From positions 1 to 5,018 of the forward strand of contig CAMLER010000431.1 of the NCBI GenBank assembly GCA_946478915.1: DNA of 5,018 nt. The letters run 5' to 3'. Positions 1 through 5,018 of the stretch are shown here, in pieces. Under the pieces are notes generated by a model that saw only the letters and a program-made list of their open reading frames with translations, was not told the DNA's origin and did not search any database. Origin of the DNA: an uncultured Chryseolinea sp. (lineage in GTDB: Bacteria; Bacteroidota; Bacteroidia; Cytophagales; Cyclobacteriaceae). Within the stretch, counting starts at the first letter, position 1. Every line of letters begins with the position of its first letter. Position numbers and translations under genes: made by a program.

Positions 1-1348
1 GAAAATAATTTCGCGAAGGACCAAAAACCAACTCATTCATATATTCAATTAATTCCTGCTTGCTGACGCGCCAGGTAAAATATGTGTAGGATTGTGTAAA
101 CCCGATTTTTGCAAGAGAAGCCATTACTTTAGGTCGTGTAAAAGCTTCAGACAAAAATATGATGTCAGGATGTTCCTTGTTCACTTCGTGAATAGCCCAT
201 TCCCAAAAAGCGATGGGCTTTGTATGTGGATTGTCGACACGGAAAATTTTTACACCTTGTTCAATCCAAAAAGTGATTACTGATTTCAGTTCATTCCACA
301 GTGCAGCCCAATTTTCATTTTCAAAGTTGAAAGGATATATGTCCTGATATTTCTTCGGCGGGTTTTCAGCATACTGAATAGATCCATCCGGCCGTTGTTT
401 GAACCATGTGGGATGATCTTTTACATAGGGATGGTCGGGTGCGCATTGAAAGGCAATATCAAGCGCGATATCAATTCCATGCTTCTGACATTCGACAATC
501 AATTTTTTGTAGTCGTCAAGCGACCCAAGTTCGGGAAGAATTGACTTATGTCCGCCCTCATCGCTTCCAATGGCCCACGGTGAACCGGGCTCACCTGGTT
601 CGGCCTTTACATTGTTGTTCTTTCCCTTGCGATTTATTTTCCCAATCGGATGTATTGGGGGCAAGTACAACACATCAAAACCCATGGATGCAATTCTTGG
701 CAGCAATCGAATCACGTCTTTAAACGTTCCATGTTTCCCATCCAGCGAAGCGGACCTGGGAAACAGTTCGTACCACGAGCTGAAGTTTGCCTTAGCATGT
801 TCCACTGACACCTTCAATTGTTTGTGATAGGTGTGAGCGTGGTGGATCAATGGATTTTCATGAACAACAGAAGCAAATTCCGGGCTCATCACAAATGCAA
901 CGGCATGGCTATACTCTTTGCTTAATCTTTTAGAAAGGGTATTTAGTGTTTCGTTCCCTGAAGATAAAGCCTTCAGATATTGTATTCCCTCCTGCAATTC
1001 TAATTGTACATCCACGCCTGCGTCGGCCTTCTTTCTGAAACCGTCATACCAGGTTTCGAAATGATCGACCCATGCCGAAATTGTAAAACGATAAAATCCC
1101 TTCTCTTCAACGTAAAATGAAGCACGCCACTCATCATTAAACGCATGGACCATTTCTACTTCTTTCCATTTTGCAGCGCCCTCCTTTTTATAAAGCAGTT
1201 TTGCGCGGATGTGATCATGGCCATCTACAAATATATCGGCCGAAACGTCAACTCTTTCACCAACAGTCCGCTTTGCGGGATACAACCCTTCGTCTACTTG
1301 CGGCTGAACGTTTTCTATAATAACTCTTGATTGCCCTTTTAGATCCAT
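1..1348 (-). CDS. glgE: GlgE, alpha-1,4-glucan:maltose-1-phosphate maltosyltransferase (GH13_3), C-terminus cut off by window edge
   Basis: GlgE moves the maltosyl unit of maltose 1-phosphate onto the non-reducing end of an alpha-1,4-glucan in the cytoplasm, as part of the TreS-maltokinase-GlgE-GlgB glycogen route. I translated the minus strand from the ATG at 1348 to the left edge: 449 residues without a stop. Residues 1-110 form the N-terminal beta-sandwich with the family-typical WVDHFETWYDG segment. Other hallmarks are YLPPIHPIG (228-236), EPGEPGSPWAIGS (about 250-262), DIAFQCAPDHP (297-307) and AENPPKKYQDIYPFNF (327-342). The last lies near the maltose-1-phosphate site in known GlgE enzymes. 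RVDNPHTKP gives nucleophile Asp372 and LSEAFTRPK gives acid/base Glu401. Their spacing of 29 matches my recollection of the Streptomyces and Mycobacterium enzymes. The third catalytic Asp should lie just past the edge. About 200-250 residues are missing, judged from a usual length of 660-700. There is no signal peptide. The ATG directly follows the TAG of the upstream amylase gene, so translational coupling is likely. The family call is very secure. Confidence 0.96.
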   Translation of the reverse strand, partial: MDLKGQSRVIIENVQPQVDEGLYPAKRTVGERVDVSADIFVDGHDHIRAKLLYKKEGAAKWKEVEMVHAFNDEWRASFYVEEKGFYRFTISAWVDHFETWYDGFRKKADAGVDVQLELQEGIQYLKALSSGNETLNTLSKRLSKEYSHAVAFVMSPEFASVVHENPLIHHAHTYHKQLKVSVEHAKANFSSWYELFPRSASLDGKHGTFKDVIRLLPRIASMGFDVLYLPPIHPIGKINRKGKNNNVKAEPGEPGSPWAIGSDEGGHKSILPELGSLDDYKKLIVECQKHGIDIALDIAFQCAPDHPYVKDHPTWFKQRPDGSIQYAENPPKKYQDIYPFNFENENWAALWNELKSVITFWIEQGVKIFRVDNPHTKPIAFWEWAIHEVNKEHPDIIFLSEAFTRPKVMASLAKIGFTQSYTYFTWRVSKQELIEYMNELVFGPSRNYF

Positions 1349-1351
1349 CTA
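1346..1351 (-). promoter_or_regulatory. Stop-start junction TAGATG between the amylase gene and glgE
   Basis: On the minus strand the amylase stop TAG (1349-1351) is followed with no gap by the glgE ATG (1346-1348). The preceding bases are A/T-rich with no Shine-Dalgarno sequence. This arrangement suggests one mRNA and termination-reinitiation coupling. No terminator or promoter can fit between the two genes. Confidence 0.7.
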
Positions 1352-2932
1352 TTTTAAAATTACAGTAGAAAAAGCGGGAAGAGTCAATTCATTTCCTTCC
1401 CTGATATAAGCCTCATTTGAAAAATACACCACGTCTTTGAAGCGACTGTTTTTTCCATCAAGATTTAATGTTACTTCCACATCAGAAACATTGTGTAGAA
1501 CCAATTCACTGTTATTTTCATAATTACGCGTGAAGCTAACCACTTCGGAGAGGTTCAGACCGGCATAATCAATATCACCATAGGTTAGCGCTTTGCTTGA
1601 ATTTCTATGTTTGATTAGTTTGTTGTAGAAGCTCAGCATCGATTCAGGATCGTCATCCTGCACTTCCGCCGGTACAACAGTGCTGTCTGTACTAAATTCT
1701 GGTTTTTCCCAAGAAGTCTGTAGTGGGTCCTTTCCCGCCTCATCCCAGATGAATGGCTCTCGCACGTAAGCATCTGGACCAAAAAAATCCTCGTATGTTT
1801 TTAATTTGTCGCCTAGCATACCAATCTCTTCACCATAATACAAATAAGGGGTTCCAGGCAAAGTCAGTAAAAGCGAGGCGGCTATCCGTGCTTTCTTTTG
1901 ATCACCTTTCAGTTCAGTTAACAAACGAGTCTGATCATGGTTCTTAATAAATGTTGCATCCAGGAATTCATTCGTTATAGATCGATAGTAATCGCTGATG
2001 TCTTTATATTTTTTAACCAGCCCGATTGTATCAATGCCCGACGCCGCCACTTCTGTAATTGCATATCCAATCTCAAAATTGAATAAGGAAGGAAGTCCTT
2101 TCAGGTAAGGAGCCACAGTTTTAGCATCAGACCAAACCTCGCCCACCAGGTAAACATCCGGTTTAATTTTTTCCATTTCTTCCCGAAACCAAACCCAAAA
2201 ATTGTGGTTATCGGTTGCGCGTTCGTCCAAAAAGATGTGGCGCGCAGCATCCATTCTAAAGCCATCGACTTTTACTTCTTGGAGCCAGAACTTTGCAATA
2301 TCAAGAATCTCTTCTCTTACCTTAGGATTGTCGAGGTTTAAGTCAGGGCAAAGTCCATTAAAGTACCCATAATAATGCTCGCTCAAGGTATCTCCATTCA
2401 CCGGATGCCATTTCCTAATGTTATCGGAATCAAACGAAGTGGTTTTCTTAAACATCTGATTGCGGATGGAGTCTTTTTTTGCCCACACATAGTAGTCTCG
2501 GTATTTACTGCCTTCACCCTTCTGCGCGTCCAGGAACCAGGGATGCAAATTACCTGTGTGATTGATTACAAAATCCGTTATAACCCTAATGTTTCTTTTG
2601 TGCGCTTCATCAATAAATGTCTTAAAATCTCCAAGTGTGCCATAGTCGGGATCGATGCCCTTGTAATCAATCACATGGTACTTATGATAAGTATCTGATG
2701 GCATGATGGGCATTAACCAGATTCCGTTGATACCCAGATCTTTCAGGTAATCAAGTTTTGCCGTCAGGCCTTTAAAGTCACCCTTTCCATTTCCATCGCC
2801 GTCAGCAAACGACATGACGAAGATTTCATATTTCACGCCATATGGCCAGTCAGGGAAGGATTGATTTTTTTGTTTGCACGATATCATAATCATGCATAGC
2901 ACAATCATTTTAAGGACTGAGAGGGGCTTCAC
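1349..2932 (-). CDS. Lipoprotein alpha-amylase-type glycoside hydrolase, GH13 (GH13_36-like)
   Basis: This is an envelope-anchored GH13 enzyme of 527 residues, expected to hydrolyse alpha-1,4-linked glucans. The start is GTG at 2930-2932. It supplies Lys2 and Lys8 ahead of a hydrophobic stretch ending in MIS-Cys19, a plausible lipobox. Starting at Met9 would remove the positive n-region. No acidic surface-export tag follows Cys19, so a periplasmic position is likely but unproven. A calcium-binding-type loop with Asp44, Asp46, Asn48 and Asp52 opens the TIM barrel. Region I is DFVINH (120-125), region II GFRMDAARH (224-232, nucleophile Asp228), region III VGEVW (263-267, acid/base Glu265) and region IV KNHD (330-333, Asp333). 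Region V reads CPDLN (195-199), close to the MPDLN of subfamily 36. GTPYLYYGEEIGM (360-372) and REPFIWD (391-397) also fit that group. Residues from about 430 form a C-terminal beta domain. The gene lies 5 bases after the previous stop and abuts glgE. Exact substrate and product pattern cannot be read from sequence; a neopullulanase or oligo-glucosidase activity is possible. Confidence 0.93.
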   Translation of the reverse strand: MKPLSVLKMIVLCMIMISCKQKNQSFPDWPYGVKYEIFVMSFADGDGNGKGDFKGLTAKLDYLKDLGINGIWLMPIMPSDTYHKYHVIDYKGIDPDYGTLGDFKTFIDEAHKRNIRVITDFVINHTGNLHPWFLDAQKGEGSKYRDYYVWAKKDSIRNQMFKKTTSFDSDNIRKWHPVNGDTLSEHYYGYFNGLCPDLNLDNPKVREEILDIAKFWLQEVKVDGFRMDAARHIFLDERATDNHNFWVWFREEMEKIKPDVYLVGEVWSDAKTVAPYLKGLPSLFNFEIGYAITEVAASGIDTIGLVKKYKDISDYYRSITNEFLDATFIKNHDQTRLLTELKGDQKKARIAASLLLTLPGTPYLYYGEEIGMLGDKLKTYEDFFGPDAYVREPFIWDEAGKDPLQTSWEKPEFSTDSTVVPAEVQDDDPESMLSFYNKLIKHRNSSKALTYGDIDYAGLNLSEVVSFTRNYENNSELVLHNVSDVEVTLNLDGKNSRFKDVVYFSNEAYIREGNELTLPAFSTVILK

Positions 2933-2955
2933 TGTATTTATTTAATTTTGAAGAT
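2933..2955 (-). promoter_or_regulatory. A/T-rich translation start region of the second amylase gene, no Shine-Dalgarno
   Basis: On the minus strand the end of the first amylase gene, its TAA (2938-2940) and the 5-base gap ATACA lead straight into the GTG start. The stretch is rich in A and T and holds no GGAGG-like sequence. This fits Bacteroidota, where initiation often relies on A-rich, unstructured leaders. The short gap suggests that ribosomes finishing the first gene re-initiate here. Confidence 0.5.
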
Positions 2956-4776
2956 GAATGAACTAAAGGGTTTACATGTCAATTCAAATTGAAATCCCTC
3001 ACTAAGACCCACCTCAGCCTCCCGCCACAATAAATCACGGGCCATATACACGCCAGCGGGATCAAGCCCTATCGATGTTACAACATTATCGGGAATCTTT
3101 ATTTTTATAGACTGATCTTTTTCATTAAAGCTGTTGACGATCAATAGTCGCTCATCTCCCGCAAAACGCATGAATACATGAACGCGATCGTTAATATTTC
3201 CCTGTGAAATATTAAATTCTGTCAGGTCCAGATAAGCACCTTGTGTAATTGCCGGATTTTTACCAGCAAGATTAAGTAAGTCTATATAAAATTGCCGCAG
3301 TTGTTTTTGCTCTGCATTTAGTGAGTCTCCATTAAAGGTGCCATTGTTCATCCACTTCTGGTGTTCCGGCATTCCCCAGTAGTCGAAAATTGTGGTCCGG
3401 CCATCCTCACCTTGAAATCCCTCTGAGCCTTCACCAGGTTCCCCAACTTCCTGCCCACAATAGATCATCACGGGGCCCCGATCGAGCGTCGCGCTGATAA
3501 CCATTGCCGGCAATCCCTTCCACATATCACCGGCAAAAAACTTTGATGCAATTCGTTGCTCATCATGATTCTCAAGAAAATGCAACATATTATCATTGAT
3601 GCCGGAAAGACTCTCGTAAATTTGATGGATATCACGGGTGCTGCGCTGACCGTTTATCAATAAACGCAAGGTATCGTATAGTTGTACTTTATCATATAAG
3701 AAGTCGAAACCACCTTTAGTGATATAACCGTGGTAGGCAGCAGGGTTGTATATCTCAGCGATAAATACAATATCCGGATTAGCAGTTTTAATTTGAGGTA
3801 TAACCCAGCTCCAGAATTCTACCGGGACCATCTCAGCCATATCACATCGAAAACCGTCTACTTTTTTACTCGTCCAAAACAAAAGGATGTCTCTCATCTT
3901 ATTCCATGTGTCGGGTACAGGGTCAAAATGTGTTTGTCTTCCATTTTGGATATCGACACCATAATTAAGTTTAATAGTCTCAAACCAATCAGTGATGCGC
4001 GGACTTGCATCAAAAACATCGTTACCGGTAGCCTTTGCGGGGGATTCATCAAATTTTCCATCCTTGGTTGGGAAAGTGCCATCGCGGCCCAGGGATTGAT
4101 ATCCTGGCGGAACTTGAAATGTTTGGCCGGGGAGATAATAGAAATTATTTTTCGGACTGAAAGCTAATGACTTGTCGTCCTCTTCTCCCAGGTCCTTTAC
4201 TCCGTCAGGCTTTGCATCCGACTTATAATTTCTTGCGACATGATTTGGAACAAAGTCGATGATCACTTTCATCCCCTCCGCGTGCGTGCGATTTATGAGC
4301 TGTTCAAATTCTCTCATCCGGCGAACGATGCTTACGGCCAGATCTGGGCTCACATCATAATAATCTTTTATGGCATACGGAGAACCGGCTCTACCTTTAA
4401 CTACATCTGCGTCGTCTAGCGGAATACCATACGACGTATAGTCCGACAGATGGGCATGTTCAATAACGCCCGTATACCAGATGTGTGTTACACCCAGTTC
4501 GCGAATTCCCTTTAGTGCTCTTTCGTTTATGTCATTAAACTTGCCAACACCATTCTCGCTAATGGTTCCGAAAGGTTTGTTCAGGTCTTTTTTGTTTCCG
4601 AACAATCGCGGTAGCATTTGATACAGTACAATTTTACCTGAGGATTTTTCCATGACTGTAACCGGTGGGATTTTTTCCTTAACAGGACTGCAAGACAAGA
4701 AAGCGATAAAAATGAAAATTAAATATTTCCAGGGCACAGGTGCACATTTTATCGCAAATAGATTTCGGATGTTCAA
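2938..4776 (-). CDS. Lipoprotein GH13 alpha-amylase family enzyme, subfamily unassigned
   Basis: This is a GH13 enzyme of about 612 residues, probably acting on alpha-glucans outside the cytoplasmic membrane. Hydrophobic residues 18-28 end in FLS-Cys29, a likely lipoprotein signal. There is no ATG between the upstream in-frame stop (4789-4791) and the mature protein. The listed start is TTG at 4774-4776. GTG at 4735-4737 would give a compact signal peptide (Met-Pro-Trp-Lys, then a hydrophobic run, Cys at 16) and 599 residues, and is equally plausible. Region I is DFVPNH (174-179), region II GFRCDMAEM (308-316, nucleophile Asp312), region III IAEIY (339-343, acid/base Glu341) and region IV ENHDEQR (402-408, Asp405). 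Domain B is long (about 180-300). It carries DWFETIKLNYGVD (263-275) where other GH13 enzymes have a PDLN-type region V. GPVMIYCGQEVGE (434-446) and RTTIFDYWGMPE (460-471) are typical barrel-end segments, and residues from about 515 form a C-terminal beta domain. Region II lacks the usual Lys/Arg-His pair after the nucleophile, so specificity is uncertain. It is the first gene of the block. Confidence 0.9.
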   Translation of the reverse strand: MNIRNLFAIKCAPVPWKYLIFIFIAFLSCSPVKEKIPPVTVMEKSSGKIVLYQMLPRLFGNKKDLNKPFGTISENGVGKFNDINERALKGIRELGVTHIWYTGVIEHAHLSDYTSYGIPLDDADVVKGRAGSPYAIKDYYDVSPDLAVSIVRRMREFEQLINRTHAEGMKVIIDFVPNHVARNYKSDAKPDGVKDLGEEDDKSLAFSPKNNFYYLPGQTFQVPPGYQSLGRDGTFPTKDGKFDESPAKATGNDVFDASPRITDWFETIKLNYGVDIQNGRQTHFDPVPDTWNKMRDILLFWTSKKVDGFRCDMAEMVPVEFWSWVIPQIKTANPDIVFIAEIYNPAAYHGYITKGGFDFLYDKVQLYDTLRLLINGQRSTRDIHQIYESLSGINDNMLHFLENHDEQRIASKFFAGDMWKGLPAMVISATLDRGPVMIYCGQEVGEPGEGSEGFQGEDGRTTIFDYWGMPEHQKWMNNGTFNGDSLNAEQKQLRQFYIDLLNLAGKNPAITQGAYLDLTEFNISQGNINDRVHVFMRFAGDERLLIVNSFNEKDQSIKIKIPDNVVTSIGLDPAGVYMARDLLWREAEVGLSEGFQFELTCKPFSSFIFKIK

Positions 4777-4950
4777 TAATTTGAAGTTTTAGTGAATGTC
4801 TCGAAGTAATTTGTCCGTAATATAAAAAATCTGGGTGCGTATTCTTTTTTTCTAATGATGATTTTGGTCGAGGGCGTGACTACCCCGAGACATGGATGAA
4901 GCAATTTCCTGCAGGTTTACATTATTGCACAAACAGTTATCCATGCCTAA
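4777..4950 (-). other. Non-coding upstream region of the GH13-glgE block
   Basis: This region should hold the promoter and 5' leader of the minus-strand block. I searched the minus strand for the Bacteroidota promoter form (TTTG near -33, TAnnTTTG near -7) and found no good match. The closest is TATATTAC at 4817-4824, which misses the final TTTG and has no suitable partner upstream. A 25-base imperfect dyad at 4867-4891 pairs GTC and GGG with CCC and GAC around a mismatched centre; it is too weak to call an operator or hairpin. Promoter position is therefore unresolved. Confidence 0.35.
4860..4910 (+). pseudogene. Possible relic of a transposase N-terminus (IS1595-like), very tentative
   Basis: A short plus-strand frame (stops at 4818-4820 and 4962-4964) reads DFGRGRDYPETWMKQFP across these bases. 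The YPxTWxxF pattern resembles the start of IS1595-group transposases, which continue with a C-x-x-Y-L element and an LRW motif. Neither follows here, so if real it is a scrap with decayed flanks. Chance similarity in a short frame is quite possible. Confidence 0.12.
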
Positions 4951-4953
4951 TTA

Positions 4954-5018
4954 GGGTTTGCTGAAAAAGTGAAAATGAAAATCAAAACGCTGAACTAACT
5001 CTAAAAGGGAAACTTTTT
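4954..5018. mobile_element. Possible end of an insertion sequence running off the right edge
   Basis: The plus strand from 4954 begins GGGTTTGCTGAAAAAGTG, which looks like terminal inverted repeats of several DDE-type insertion sequences (GGG, then TTGCTGAA, then an A-run). It overlaps the perfect palindrome CCTAATTAGG at 4946-4955, which could be a target site. On the minus strand one frame is open from the window edge to a TAA at 4951-4953 and would encode 21 residues ending FFSKP. That would fit a transposase gene stopping inside the element's end. The other end, the repeat partner and any transposase domain lie outside the window, so this is only a resemblance. An ordinary upstream gene tail or non-coding DNA is also possible. 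Confidence 0.22.

Noticed and set aside
92..827. Plus-strand open frames (92-283, 406-723, 570-827)
   Set aside because: They lie antisense within the GlgE reading frame, which carries clear family motifs throughout. Their translations show no recognisable domain.
1145..1330. Plus-strand frame of 61 residues
   Set aside because: Antisense to the GlgE N-terminal domain; no motif and no start context.
1330..1380. Terminator or promoter between the second amylase and glgE
   Set aside because: There is no intergenic base between them, and no hairpin with a T-run is visible around the junction.
1753..2698. Plus-strand frames at 1753-1947 and 2375-2698
   Set aside because: Shadows of the second amylase gene on the opposite strand, whose catalytic motifs span these bases.
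1349..2940. Possible duplication: the two amylase genes as a recent tandem copy
   Set aside because: Apart from general GH13 motifs, the sequences differ in domain B, region II, region V and C-terminal domain, so they are distant family members and not recent copies.
3730..4167. Plus-strand frame of 145 residues and minus-strand frame 3894-4082
   Set aside because: Both overlap the first GH13 gene in other frames. That gene's frame holds domain B and region II here, and the alternatives have no recognisable features.
4867..4891. GC-rich imperfect dyad as operator or terminator hairpin
   Set aside because: Only six outer pairs in two groups match, with mismatches between them and no stable central stem or T-run.

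Overview
The window is one dense minus-strand block of three glycoside hydrolase family 13 (GH13) genes, transcribed from right to left, plus about 240 bases of upstream non-coding DNA at the right edge. A Bacteroidota host, perhaps of the Cytophagales type, is inferred. The support is moderate AT content, lipoprotein signal peptides on both putative amylases, start regions that are A/T-rich without a Shine-Dalgarno sequence, and very tight gene packing. No taxonomic marker gene is present.

Layout in transcription order. (1) 4776-2938: lipoprotein GH13 enzyme of about 612 residues with all catalytic residues but an atypical region II. (2) 2932-1349: lipoprotein GH13 alpha-amylase-type enzyme of 527 residues, starting 5 bases after the previous stop. 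(3) 1348-1: the N-terminal 449 residues of GlgE, the alpha-1,4-glucan:maltose-1-phosphate maltosyltransferase. Its ATG directly abuts the TAG of gene 2, and the gene runs off the left edge. The upstream region 4777-5018 has no convincing promoter. Its outer end (about 4951-5018) may be the edge of an insertion sequence or the tail of another gene, at low confidence.

Proposed joint role (inference): the two envelope-anchored amylases cut starch, glycogen or maltodextrin outside the cytoplasmic membrane. In the cytoplasm GlgE extends alpha-1,4-glucan from maltose 1-phosphate. The cluster would then link external alpha-glucan breakdown to internal glycogen storage in one transcript. The partners GlgE needs (TreS, maltokinase, branching enzyme GlgB) are not in the window and would be expected to the left or elsewhere in the genome.

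I see no tRNA, rRNA, CRISPR array, riboswitch or clear terminator. I also see no clearly new biological system. The points most worth a second look are the amylase-GlgE operon architecture, the unusual region II of the first enzyme, and the possible mobile-element edge upstream.
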